Assembly: GCA_900541245.1 (NCBI GenBank)
Contig: UQIS01000004.1
Coordinates: 10,581 to 74,580 of the forward strand
Length of the DNA stretch: 64,000 nucleotides
Source of the DNA: an uncultured Collinsella sp.
GTDB lineage: Bacteria > Actinomycetota > Coriobacteriia > Coriobacteriales > Coriobacteriaceae
Reading direction: 5' to 3'
Part shown: in pieces, positions 7,450 through 16,531 of the stretch
Layout: each line of letters starts with the position of its first letter
How positions within the stretch are numbered: position 1 is the stretch's first letter
Position numbers and translations under genes: made by a program
The notes under the pieces: model-generated
What the model was told of the DNA's origin: nothing
The model's database searches: none
The model's input: the letters and a program-made list of their open reading frames with translations, nothing else

Positions 7450-10320
7450 TCACGCTCCCTGTGCGGCAAGCGCCGCGGTCAGGACGATACCGGCAATCTT
7501 GGCGGCCTCGACGTCATGCTTGTCGAAATCCTCCAAGGCCACCGAGATGGCGACCGTGGGTGAATCGTAAGGTGCAAAGCCAACGAACATCGAGTTGACG
7601 TTGGTGCCGCCGGTCTCGGCCGAGCCGGTCTTGCCGGCGACCTTGACGCCGGGGATCTGGGCATCGGTGCCGGTGCCGGACTGGACGACGGCGAGCATGG
7701 CCTGCTTGACCTGGTCGGCCGTGGCGGAGCTGACGGCCTGACCCAGCGAGCGGGACTGCGTGGTCTTGACCACGGTTCCGTCCGGGGCGAGTACCTGGGC
7801 TACAAAGTACGGGTCCATGACCACGCCGCTGTTAGCGATGGCGGCGGCAATCACGGCGTTTTGCATGACGGTGGTCTGCGGGCCGGGCGTGTGGTCCATG
7901 CCGACAGGCTGGCCGGCACCGGCCCAGGCGGTCTCCCACTCGGTCATGAGCGACGGGTCGGCCATGATGGAGGCCGCGGAGGTCAGGTCCTGGCCGAGCT
8001 TTTGGCCGTAGCCAAAGGCGTTGGCAAACTGCACGAGCGTGTTTGCGCCAACTTCGTTTGCCACCTGGCCAAAGACGACGTTGGAGGACACGGCAAAGGC
8101 CTGCTGCAGGCTGATGGTGCCGTAGCTCTCGTTGGCAGAGTTAGTGACCGGTGCGTTGCCGATGTCCATGGAGCCGGGCGCCTGGTAGGTGCTGGTAAGG
8201 CTGGCGGTGCCGGTCTCGAGTGCCGCGGAAAGCGTAACGACCTTAAACGTTGAGCCCGGCGTGTACAGCGCGTCCATGGCGCGATTGTACATGGAGCCGT
8301 CCTCGCCGCCGCCCGTCTGCAGCAGGGCATCGATGTTGGTGTTGTCGTAGGTGGGCGAGCTGGCACATGCGAGCACCGCGCCGGTACGCGGGTCGATGAC
8401 CACTACAGCGCCCTTAAAGCCCTTGAGCGCCTGCTCAGCAGCCGTCTGGATGCGCGAGTCGATGGTGAGCTTGGCGGTGTTGCCCGGCTGGGTCTGGCCC
8501 GCGAGCGACGCGATGGCGTTGTTCCAGCTTGAGTAATCCTTAGAGCCGGTGAGCGTGTCGTTCATGACGCTCTCGATGGCGGTGGTGCCATACTGCTGGC
8601 TCACGTAGCCAACCACGTGCGCTGCCAGGTTACCGTTGGGGTAGGAGCGTACGTAGGTGCCGTCCTCCTGCTGCAGCGACTCGGCCAGCGTCACGCCGTC
8701 GGACGTGATGATGGAGCCGCGCTGGATGTACTTGGAGCGGGCGATGGTGTGGTTGTTGGTCGGCATGTCCTGATAGTCCTTTGCCTTAATGACCTGGACA
8801 TAGGTGAGGTTGCCGATAAGGATGGCGAACAGCGCCGTAAAGGCGAGCACCGCGCGGGTTAGACGGTTGGCGAGCGCAACGCGGCCGAGCACACCGGATT
8901 CAGGCGTGTCGAGCAGGCGACGTCGCATGCGCGAGCCGACGGAATGGCTGCCGCTGCCGTAGGAAGACGAGGTGGCAAAGCGCGTGCCCGTCGGGGCGGC
9001 GGCAGATGCGACCTGATCATCGGTGATGGCGGCCATGGTGCCGGTGCCGGTAAGCTCGGCCTCGCGTCCGGTAGCCTCGTCACCGGCGCGCAGCAGGAGC
9101 GCGACGATGATAAAGCTCGCCAGCAGCGAGGAGCCGCCCTGGCTCATAAAGGGCAGAGTGACGCCGGTCAGCGGGATCAGGCGGGTGACGCCGCCCACGA
9201 TCAAGAAGGCCTGGAAGCTGATGGCGGCCGTAAGGCCTGTGGCACTAAAGGCGGCGAGGTCGGATTTAGCGCGGGCAGCCGTGGTGAGGCCACGCACGGC
9301 AAAGAGCATAAACAGGATGAGCACGGCGCCGCCGCCCAAAAGGCCCATCTCCTCGCCGATAGCCGAGAAGATAAAGTCGGACTCGACGACAGGGATGTTG
9401 TTGGCCATGCCGTTGCCGATGCCAACACCGACCAGGCCGCCATCGGCAAGCGAAAAGAGCGACTGGACGATCTGGTAGCCCTGGCCCTGGGCGTCCTTAA
9501 ACGGATCGAGCCAAACCTGGAAACGCACCTGAACGTGCGACAGGAACTTGTAGGCGCCCACGGCTCCAACAGCTAAGAGCGCAAGGCCGATAACGACATA
9601 CGAAAAGCGCCCCGTGGCAACGTAGAGCATCAGCAAGAAGATGGTGTAGAACAGCACGGCCGAACCAAGATCGCGTTCGAAGACGACGACGAGCAGGCAC
9701 ACACCCCACACGGCAAACAGCGGCAGCAGCAGTCGCAGGCGAGGGATCTTAAAGCCCAGGATCTTGCGGTTGGAGATGGAGAGCAGCTCGCGGTTCTCGG
9801 CCAGGTACCCGGCCAGGAACAGCACGATAAAGACCTTGGCGAACTCGCCGGGCTGGATGGTAAAGCCCGCGATGCGAATCCAGAGCTTGGAGCCCGAGAT
9901 CGTGGTGCCGATAAAGATGGGCAGCATCAGCAGGATGATGCCGATAATGCCAAAGGTGTACTTGTAGCGCATGACCACGTCGAGGTTTTTGACCAGTGCG
10001 AGCGTTCCCACCATCAGGGCCACCGAGACAAACAGGATGATGAGCTGTGAGATGGCGAGAGCGGGGGCGAGACGCGTCACGAACGTGATGCCGATGCCCG
10101 AAAGCACAAAGACAATGGGCAGGATGGCGGGGTCGGCACCGGGCGCCAAGATGCGCACGGCAATGTGGGCCGCGGCAAAGGCGGCAAAGAGGCCGATCGG
10201 TACGGCGAGCGTCTCAAAGGAGATGGCAGCGCCCGCGGTGAGGACGTACATCGCATACAGCAGGATGACGGGGAACGCCGAGGCGATGAGCAAGAGCAGC
10301 TCGGTGTTGCGGCGACTCAT
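7450..10320 (-). CDS. RodA/FtsW glycosyltransferase fused to penicillin-binding transpeptidase
   Basis: Single protein of 956 residues that joins two partners usually encoded by separate genes. About residues 1-410 form a polytopic SEDS (RodA/FtsW) peptidoglycan polymerase, with segments IQPGEFAKVF, VFERDLGSA and PFMSQGGSSLLA. Residues 410-480 are a linker. A membrane anchor follows near residue 490, then a dimerisation region and a class B transpeptidase domain with the acyl-enzyme Ser690 (STFK, 690-693), an SSN motif and KTG at 897-899. The ATG at 10320 has AAGGGAG eight bases upstream. The next gene upstream ends 16 bp before. Frame is continuous through the junction, so this is a true fusion and not two adjacent genes. 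It probably makes and crosslinks septal or elongation peptidoglycan. Confidence 0.93.
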   Translation of the reverse strand: MSRRNTELLLLIASAFPVILLYAMYVLTAGAAISFETLAVPIGLFAAFAAAHIAVRILAPGADPAILPIVFVLSGIGITFVTRLAPALAISQLIILFVSVALMVGTLALVKNLDVVMRYKYTFGIIGIILLMLPIFIGTTISGSKLWIRIAGFTIQPGEFAKVFIVLFLAGYLAENRELLSISNRKILGFKIPRLRLLLPLFAVWGVCLLVVVFERDLGSAVLFYTIFLLMLYVATGRFSYVVIGLALLAVGAVGAYKFLSHVQVRFQVWLDPFKDAQGQGYQIVQSLFSLADGGLVGVGIGNGMANNIPVVESDFIFSAIGEEMGLLGGGAVLILFMLFAVRGLTTAARAKSDLAAFSATGLTAAISFQAFLIVGGVTRLIPLTGVTLPFMSQGGSSLLASFIIVALLLRAGDEATGREAELTGTGTMAAITDDQVASAAAPTGTRFATSSSYGSGSHSVGSRMRRRLLDTPESGVLGRVALANRLTRAVLAFTALFAILIGNLTYVQVIKAKDYQDMPTNNHTIARSKYIQRGSIITSDGVTLAESLQQEDGTYVRSYPNGNLAAHVVGYVSQQYGTTAIESVMNDTLTGSKDYSSWNNAIASLAGQTQPGNTAKLTIDSRIQTAAEQALKGFKGAVVVIDPRTGAVLACASSPTYDNTNIDALLQTGGGEDGSMYNRAMDALYTPGSTFKVVTLSAALETGTASLTSTYQAPGSMDIGNAPVTNSANESYGTISLQQAFAVSSNVVFGQVANEVGANTLVQFANAFGYGQKLGQDLTSAASIMADPSLMTEWETAWAGAGQPVGMDHTPGPQTTVMQNAVIAAAIANSGVVMDPYFVAQVLAPDGTVVKTTQSRSLGQAVSSATADQVKQAMLAVVQSGTGTDAQIPGVKVAGKTGSAETGGTNVNSMFVGFAPYDSPTVAISVALEDFDKHDVEAAKIAGIVLTAALAAQGA

Positions 10321-10336
10321 AAGCGGCACTCCCTTT

Positions 10337-12271
10337 CTAATTCTTATCGGAGGCTTCGGCCTCGGCGGACTGTTCGGCGGTTTTCTCGGAATCTGATTCG
10401 GAGGTCGATCCCTGATTGGTGTTGTCGCGAATCGTTTGCGCGTCGATCACCTGGCGGGTCTGCTCCTCGTCGATCTGGTGGCGGTACTTGGATATCGTGT
10501 CCTGCGCATCGTCGACACTTGTTTGCGGAATACCCGCCTTGAGGCGGTTTTGCGTGTCTTCGGGCAGGTCGGATAGCTTGATGCTGGTTTCGCTTTCGAG
10601 CCAGTGGAGCTTGAGTCCGAGCGGCTTGCCGGGCAGGCCGCGCCAGACGGCGACATTGCCCTGGTAGGTACCCAGGTAGTACGAGCCGGTGACACCCGTG
10701 TAGGCCCAGATGCCAGCTGCCAGCACAAAGACGAGGGCCAGGATGGCGGCGATAGTAATGTTGCGGCGACGCACGCGCTGCGCCTCGCGCATAACGCCAT
10801 CGTCAACCAGGTCAACGACTACTACGGTCACGTTGTCGTGGCCGCCGGCGGCAAGCGCCGCGTCCACTAGGTTGTCGACGCAGATTTGCGCGGTTGAGGA
10901 CTGCGTGGCGATGTTCTCGATATCGCTATCGGGAATCATGCTCGAAAGGCCGTCGGAGCACAGGATCAGGCGGTCGCCTTCCTCGATATGCAGAGTGAAG
11001 TGGTCGGCATACATAGCGGGGTCCGAGCCCAGCGCGCGGGTGATGACCGAACGGTTGGGGTGGACGCGAGCCTCATCTGCCGTGATCTCGCCGGCGTCCA
11101 CGAGCTCCTCCACGTAGGAGTGGTCGCGGGTCACGCGGATGAGCGTGCCCTCGTGGAGCAGGTAGGCGCGAGAGTCACCCACGTGGGCGATGGCGAGCGT
11201 GTCGTTTTCGATATAGGCGCAAGTGGCTGTGCAGCCCATGCCGGGCTTGCCCAGGCCGTTCAGGGCCGCCTCGATTACGGCGGCGTTGGCTGCCTCGACG
11301 GCTGCGGCCAGGCGTGCTGCGTCGGCGGACTGTGGGGCCGTCTTGGCAATAGTCTCGACAGCGATAGAAGAGGCCACCTCGCCGGCAGCGTGACCACCCA
11401 TGCCGTCGCATACGCAAAAGAGCGGCGACTGCACCAGGTAGGAATCCTCATTGTGCGGGCGCACGCAGCCAACGTCGGAGCGGGCGCCCCACATGAGTTG
11501 CGTGGTGGTGCCGGCATCATAGGTCGAGTCGGTCTCGATGCGCTCCTCGGTCAGGGGCTCAAAACTCATGGTCGAGCCGGGGTCTTTGAGCTTGGCCTCA
11601 ACGGCGGCAACGTCGATCTCTGCTGTGTCACCGGGAGAGACGGTGCTTGTCTCGGCGTTTGATTCGGAGTCGCCGGTGTCCGGGGAGTCGGGCTCCTCGG
11701 ACACGCGGGCGGTCGACTCGTCGTCTTGCGGGCTGACGTCTATAGGCTCGGGCGTCGCAAAGTGCGACGGCGCGGGCGTGCTTTGCGACTGGGCGGCGGG
11801 CTCGGCCACGGCATCGGACTCGCTTGCGGGCGCAGGTTGCGGGGTCTTGGGTGCAGGGCCGTCCTCGGGGGATGTCCCCGCCTCGGGCGTCGGCGTAGAC
11901 GCGGGTGCAACCTCGGATGCCGGGGCTATGGGAAACGCCGGCGCGGCGGGCTCGGGTGCCGCAAACACCGCAGCGCTCTCGTTGATTGCCGCGGCGACGG
12001 GCTCTGCAAAGTGAGCCGGCGCCGGGGTTGCTTCGGGCGCTGTGGGCTGTTCCGCAGCATGTGCGCCGATGGGCGCCGCTACGGCATCCTCTTCGTCCTC
12101 GTTATCGGCGAGATCCGAAATATCGTGCGTTACATGCGAAAGAGGCAGGGAGAACACGGTGTCCTCGGGCTCCACGGGTGCGGAGCCCGCCGGAGCGGCG
12201 TGGGCCGGCGCAGCTGTGGCGGCGGCCGGTGCCTCGGTCATAGTTGCGGACTTGTTCTCCTCGTCGATCAT
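10337..12271 (-). CDS. PP2C-family Ser/Thr phosphatase (PstP-like) with long N-terminal extension
   Basis: Metal-dependent phosphatase that reverses PknB-type phosphorylation. Of 644 residues, about the first 255 are a low-complexity Ala/Pro/Glu-rich extension, unusually long for PstP. The PP2C domain follows (GARSDVGCVRPHNEDS, CDGMGGHAAGEVAS, AHVGDSRAYLL, LCSDGLSSM, GGHDNVTVVVV), then one transmembrane segment near residue 520 (ITIAAILALVFVLAAGIWAY) and an acidic C-terminal tail. The ATG overlaps the fhaB stop by four bases (ATGA), indicating translational coupling. An internal ATG 10 codons later is possible. The extension could bind the neighbouring FHA proteins; that is speculation. Confidence 0.92.
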   Translation of the reverse strand: MIDEENKSATMTEAPAAATAAPAHAAPAGSAPVEPEDTVFSLPLSHVTHDISDLADNEDEEDAVAAPIGAHAAEQPTAPEATPAPAHFAEPVAAAINESAAVFAAPEPAAPAFPIAPASEVAPASTPTPEAGTSPEDGPAPKTPQPAPASESDAVAEPAAQSQSTPAPSHFATPEPIDVSPQDDESTARVSEEPDSPDTGDSESNAETSTVSPGDTAEIDVAAVEAKLKDPGSTMSFEPLTEERIETDSTYDAGTTTQLMWGARSDVGCVRPHNEDSYLVQSPLFCVCDGMGGHAAGEVASSIAVETIAKTAPQSADAARLAAAVEAANAAVIEAALNGLGKPGMGCTATCAYIENDTLAIAHVGDSRAYLLHEGTLIRVTRDHSYVEELVDAGEITADEARVHPNRSVITRALGSDPAMYADHFTLHIEEGDRLILCSDGLSSMIPDSDIENIATQSSTAQICVDNLVDAALAAGGHDNVTVVVVDLVDDGVMREAQRVRRRNITIAAILALVFVLAAGIWAYTGVTGSYYLGTYQGNVAVWRGLPGKPLGLKLHWLESETSIKLSDLPEDTQNRLKAGIPQTSVDDAQDTISKYRHQIDEEQTRQVIDAQTIRDNTNQGSTSESDSEKTAEQSAEAEASDKN

Positions 12272-12684
12272 CGACGGTTCACCTTCATGACCACGTCGCC
12301 AATCTGGACTTCGTCGCCCTCACGCAGCGTCGCGGGCTCCACGAGCTGGCGGCCGTTGACGAGCGTGCCGTTAAGCGAGTTGAGGTCCTCGATGATGAGT
12401 GCCGGGCCCTGCAGCGAAAAGCGCGCATGCGAGGCCGAGACGAACGGTTCGTTGATGCAGATGTCCGAAGATGGCGAGCGACCGACGATGACGGGGCCGA
12501 GCATGTCTACGTGGATGCCGCGGATACCGCGCGGACCCTTGTCCACATCGATCGTCCAGATAGCCGAGTCGCGGCGCTGCCCGCGCACAAGTCCCACGCC
12601 GGTCTTCATGACGGCGAACAAGAAGATATAGAGCAGGGCGACCAGGACGATGCGGCCTGCAAAAAGGACGATATCGATGTTCAT
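12268..12684 (-). CDS. FHA-domain membrane protein (FhaB/FipA-like)
   Basis: Protein of 138 residues with an N-terminal transmembrane helix (residues 5-25) and a C-terminal forkhead-associated domain at about 60-135. The phosphothreonine-binding motifs GRSPSSDICI, SASHARF and LNSLNGTLVNG are intact. In actinobacteria the equivalent gene lies in the same order between fhaA and pstP, and its product is recruited to the division site by kinase phosphorylation. It sits six bases after fhaA and overlaps the phosphatase gene by four bases. Confidence 0.9.
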   Translation of the reverse strand: MNIDIVLFAGRIVLVALLYIFLFAVMKTGVGLVRGQRRDSAIWTIDVDKGPRGIRGIHVDMLGPVIVGRSPSSDICINEPFVSASHARFSLQGPALIIEDLNSLNGTLVNGRQLVEPATLREGDEVQIGDVVMKVNRR

Positions 12685-12690
12685 AAGCGA

Positions 12691-13704
12691 CTATCCCCTA
12701 AATTCAAAGGTACTCAGGCCAAACGTCAGCAGATCGCCGTTGCGCAGCGGGCAGCGCGTAATGCGGCGGTTGTTGACGAGCGTGCCGTTGGTGGAATTGA
12801 GGTCCTCGATCGACCAATCCGAGCCCGTAAAGGTGAGCTGGGCGTGGCGGCGCGACACGTTGGGGTCGCGCAGGGCAATGTCGGAAACTGAGCGCTCGCG
12901 ACCGATGGTCACCTGTGCGGAGGTGATGCTATGGCTCTCGCCGCTCACGACGTCGACGAGCTGGGCGAGCGGGCGCTGCGGGGCGCGAGTGCTCGCCATG
13001 TTGGAGGCGATGCCGGCTGCGGCGCCTAGGCCCACGGCGGCACCGGTCGCGGCGGCTCCGCCCATGCCGGCAAGCGCGTCGCGCGAGACGGTCTGCGGCA
13101 CCGGGATGGGTGCGGCGGCGGGGTCGGGGACGCTAGGCGCGAAGGGGTCTGCCACGGCAAGCGGGTCGGGAGCGGCGGCGCGAGGCGTCGGCTGCTGCTG
13201 GGGCATGGCGGCGGGGCGCTGCTGCTGCGGGGCAGCAAACTGCTGCTGGCCGGCGCGCGGGGCGCTGGCGGCACGGCTTGCCGCGGAGTTGTTCTGGCCC
13301 AGGCCGTTCTGATAGGCGCGCTCTTCTTCGTACAGGCGGCCGAGCGTGGGGGCATCGACGTTCTCGGCAAAGACCGAGAACTTGCCGGCGCGCAGCTGCG
13401 GATCGATCATAAAGCGCACGAGGGGCTCGCCGACAAAGACATAGCGGCGCTTTTCGGCCTGCGCCTTCACAAACTCGCGGACCTCGCGCGAAAGCTCGGG
13501 GTAGAACGGGGCGAGCATGGGATCGTCGTCGGCGGCGATAAGGATGGTATAGAGTGCCGGCGCCGTGTTGACGCCGTTGATCACCAGAGTCTGATCCTCC
13601 ATGTCGCGAGCGGCCTGCTTGGCAAGCTTCTTAAAGGAGAACGGGGCACGGGTGGCACCGAAGATGCCGGCCACGTGGTCCTCGAAGATGTTCAGGAAGT
13701 TCAC
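12691..13704 (-). CDS. FhaA-like protein, DUF3662 plus FHA domain
   Basis: Cytoplasmic adaptor of 337 residues. Residues 1-120 match the FhaA N-terminal domain (start MNFLNIFEDHVAGIFG). A Gln/Ala/Pro-rich linker covers about 130-235. The FHA domain at about 245-335 carries GRERSVSDIAL, VSRRHAQL and LNSTNGTLVNNRR. FhaA homologues bind phosphorylated kinases and cell-wall proteins, coordinating peptidoglycan synthesis. Its start overlaps the stop of the upstream kinase by four bases. The FHA domain is a clear paralogue of FhaB. Confidence 0.9.
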   Translation of the reverse strand: MNFLNIFEDHVAGIFGATRAPFSFKKLAKQAARDMEDQTLVINGVNTAPALYTILIAADDDPMLAPFYPELSREVREFVKAQAEKRRYVFVGEPLVRFMIDPQLRAGKFSVFAENVDAPTLGRLYEEERAYQNGLGQNNSAASRAASAPRAGQQQFAAPQQQRPAAMPQQQPTPRAAAPDPLAVADPFAPSVPDPAAAPIPVPQTVSRDALAGMGGAAATGAAVGLGAAAGIASNMASTRAPQRPLAQLVDVVSGESHSITSAQVTIGRERSVSDIALRDPNVSRRHAQLTFTGSDWSIEDLNSTNGTLVNNRRITRCPLRNGDLLTFGLSTFEFRG

Positions 13705-15554
13705 GAAAGATCACTCTCCGTATAGGTTCTTTGGTATCCGAGCAAATAAAGGCATATCCCAACGATTATAGAGGATAGGGTTCCCGCAACCGCCGCCTTG
13801 GCGACGACCGCGGCTGCAAGGCCGGCAATTTCCATATGGTGTGCAAGACAGGACGCCGCTGCGCAGCCGATGCCGGTGACAGCGATGGCGGCGATTGCGG
13901 CAAGGTTTGAGCCCTGATCGGCACGCTTGGCATGGGCATTGAGCAGCGCAGATGACGCTGCGGCAGTTGCCGCGACCAGCACAAAGGCAGCCCAAAGGAG
14001 TGGGTCTCCCAGCGCTGCGGCAACGTTACCGAGCCCCAGTACGCCTCCGGCTGAAAGCGCGACCGTGGCCAGACGGGCAAAAAGCGCGCCCATGCCCGTT
14101 GCCGCTGCGGCGCTTGCCGGGCCGAGCCAAAATGACGCGACGCCGGCGGCGACCCCAGCTGCCAGGAAGGTATTGCCGGTCAGACAGCCAAGCGCGAGCG
14201 CACAGGTGAGCGCGGCGCTCGCGGCAGCCTCGGTGCGACCCCAGGCGATCCACCAACCGGATATGGCGGCGGCAAAGATCACCGCGACGGGCAACATCGA
14301 CAGGATGCCCTGCGCCTGCATGGTGGCGTTGGCCATGAGCACCAAAAAGCCCACGGCCGAGATGGCCGAGCCAATCTGGGGGGCCAGGCCAGCCGCCGCT
14401 CCGATCGCGATAGCCGCAATGACCAGGCCGGGAAGCGCCGCGACCCCGGCCGTTTGCATCAGCAAAAAGCTAAAGGTGCCGCACGTTAGCGCCGAGATAG
14501 TGCGCATGGTGTAGTCGCGCGCATGGCTCCAGCGCGTGCCCGCCCAGCCGAGTGCGGGGTCGACCTCGATGGCGTCGTCCTCGTAGTGCGACGGCTCGAT
14601 ATCGTCGAGCTCCTGCTCGTCATCCGAAAGCTCGCCAACCATTTGCTCCAGGCTGCGACGGCCCTCGCGTACGCTGCCCAGACCGGCAAGGAGCTGGTCG
14701 CAAAATGCCTCGATGCTGTTGGGGCGGTCCTGCGGCATGGGGGAGAGCGCGCTCATGAGCGCGGTCTCGGCTCCCGGGGGGAAGTGTGGTATCAGCTCGC
14801 TGGGATAGGTGGCGCCGCCGATGATGCGGTCGAGCGAGTCGGCGGGCGTGGCCGCCATAAAGGGAGCGCTGCCGCACAGGCCCTCGTAGATCACACAGGC
14901 GAGGGCAAAGACATCGGCGCGCTCGTCGACCGTGCCGGTCTCGATATCGAGCTGCTCGGGCGGCATGTAGCCGATGGTGCCGCCGCGCGAGCAGCCAAAG
15001 CCACCGGCGGACGACAGTCGCGCCATGCCAAAGTCGGTGAGCTTTACATTGCCCGAGTGGTCGATGAGCACGTTGGCGGGCTTAATGTCCAGGTGGAGTA
15101 CGCCATTACTATGGGCGAAGGTGAGCGCCTGGCCCAGGGCATCGGCAATGGCCGCGGCCTCGTCAAAGGTAAGTGAGTGGCCGTCCACGCGGTGCAAAAA
15201 CTCGGCCAGCGACATGCCATCGACATATTCCATAACCAGGTAGGCATAGGCTGTGTCGTGCGTAAAGTCGATGACCTGCACGATATTGGGATGTTGAAGC
15301 ATGGCGGCGGTGTGCGCCTCGCGCAGGACATCCATGATGTCGCTGGCGGGCATGCCGACACCGTTAATAAGGGGGATGCGCTTAATGGCGACGCGGCGGC
15401 GCAGGTGCGTGTCGCGGCAGATCTCGATGGAGCCAAAACCGCCGGTCGCAAGTGTCTCGAGCGGCTGGTACCGCTTGAGCAGCTCGCGAGAGCTGGTGCC
15501 CTCCAAAGGAACGTCCGGCGAGAACCGGGCGGTATGTTGCGAGAAAAGCGGCAT
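13701..15554 (-). CDS. Ser/Thr protein kinase with C-terminal membrane domain
   Basis: Protein of 617 residues starting the division operon. The kinase domain covers about residues 25-290 (GGFGSIEICRD, VAIKRI, LTDFGMARL, GYMPPEQ). The catalytic loop reads HLDIKPAN, with Leu in place of the Arg of HRD, so it is a non-RD kinase that may not need activation-loop phosphorylation. After an acidic linker (about 300-345) the C-terminal third is very hydrophobic, with roughly eight transmembrane segments and no PASTA domains. This differs from mycobacterial PknA, whose position it takes. The ATG at 15554 follows GAGGG by six bases. Confidence 0.88.
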   Translation of the reverse strand: MPLFSQHTARFSPDVPLEGTSSRELLKRYQPLETLATGGFGSIEICRDTHLRRRVAIKRIPLINGVGMPASDIMDVLREAHTAAMLQHPNIVQVIDFTHDTAYAYLVMEYVDGMSLAEFLHRVDGHSLTFDEAAAIADALGQALTFAHSNGVLHLDIKPANVLIDHSGNVKLTDFGMARLSSAGGFGCSRGGTIGYMPPEQLDIETGTVDERADVFALACVIYEGLCGSAPFMAATPADSLDRIIGGATYPSELIPHFPPGAETALMSALSPMPQDRPNSIEAFCDQLLAGLGSVREGRRSLEQMVGELSDDEQELDDIEPSHYEDDAIEVDPALGWAGTRWSHARDYTMRTISALTCGTFSFLLMQTAGVAALPGLVIAAIAIGAAAGLAPQIGSAISAVGFLVLMANATMQAQGILSMLPVAVIFAAAISGWWIAWGRTEAAASAALTCALALGCLTGNTFLAAGVAAGVASFWLGPASAAAATGMGALFARLATVALSAGGVLGLGNVAAALGDPLLWAAFVLVAATAAASSALLNAHAKRADQGSNLAAIAAIAVTGIGCAAASCLAHHMEIAGLAAAVVAKAAVAGTLSSIIVGICLYLLGYQRTYTESDLS

Positions 15555-15698
15555 GGCCAACCCTCGTGCGTTTAAAGTTCGTTTGCGAGCGGCGGGCGCG
15601 GGGCCGAGCCGTTCGCGGTGGCATAGATGCTGCTAGTGTAGCACGCTCGGGTGCATGGGGAGGATAGCGGGATGCGAGGCTGCCTGCCTGGCTTGGCC

Positions 15699-16415
15699 TT
15701 AGCGCTTCTTCTTGTTCTTCTTCTGCTTGCGCCGCTTGCCCTTGGTCTCCTGGGGCTTGTCGCCCTGCTTGGCCTCGGCGGCGGCCTTCTCGGCCTTCAT
15801 TTTCTTCTTCTTGGTCTCGATGCGGAGTTTTTTGTTGATGCGGGCCTTGAGGAAGGGACCGAACTGCTCGGCATCGCCACGGACGAAGGTGTCCTTGGGG
15901 ATCGTCACGCCCTGGTCGGCGAACATGGCCACAAAGATGCGCTCGCCGTCGAGTACGTGGTCGAGCTTGTCAAACGGGAAGAACTGCGACTTGCCGCTCT
16001 TGCCCCAAACCATCAGGCCGTCCTCGTTGGCGGCGACGCGGCGATAGCGGCCACCCATGGACTCGTCGGCCTCGACGGCGTCGATAAAGTCGCGGGCGAG
16101 CGTGTGGTGCAGGTTCTTGCTCCACCAGGCCAAAAAGGCGCCGAACACGATCAACACGACGCCGAACTTGATCCAGCTGCCGCCGGCCACCAGCATGCCG
16201 ATGCCGATGAGCGCGGCAACTGCCGCGGCGACATACAGCGAGCCGCGACGCCTGGGCGAGGCGACCAGGCGGGCGAAGTCGGTGACCAGGTCGTTTTCGT
16301 ACTGGTACTCGTTGAGGTACAGGATGCCGTCATCGGCTGCGGCCTGCTCCTCGAGCGCGACCTCGACCTGGTCGGCTGCTTCGGAGGGAACGAGGTTGCT
16401 CTCTGCGTCTGCCAT
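15699..16415 (-). CDS. YcxB-like membrane protein with Lys-rich tail
   Basis: Unnamed protein of 238 residues. Two adjacent transmembrane helices lie near residues 60-100 (LYVAAAVAALIGIGMLVAGG and FGVVLIVFGAFLAWW). A soluble YcxB-like domain follows (about 105-190, with FPFDKLDHVLDGERIFV). The last 40 residues are strongly basic (KKKKMKAEK... KRRKQKKNKKKR) and could bind membranes or nucleic acid. AGGAG precedes the ATG. It is divergent from dnaX. The function is unknown. Confidence 0.7.
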   Translation of the reverse strand: MADAESNLVPSEAADQVEVALEEQAAADDGILYLNEYQYENDLVTDFARLVASPRRRGSLYVAAAVAALIGIGMLVAGGSWIKFGVVLIVFGAFLAWWSKNLHHTLARDFIDAVEADESMGGRYRRVAANEDGLMVWGKSGKSQFFPFDKLDHVLDGERIFVAMFADQGVTIPKDTFVRGDAEQFGPFLKARINKKLRIETKKKKMKAEKAAAEAKQGDKPQETKGKRRKQKKNKKKR

Positions 16416-16531
16416 GCTCTTTGGACTCCTATCGCGGCGGGCTCGCCGTACGGGTTATTATGGAATGCAGTATGCCGTGCGACCGCATGGCCGCCGCGGC
16501 AACAAGACTCAGTATACCCGGGGGAGCACCC

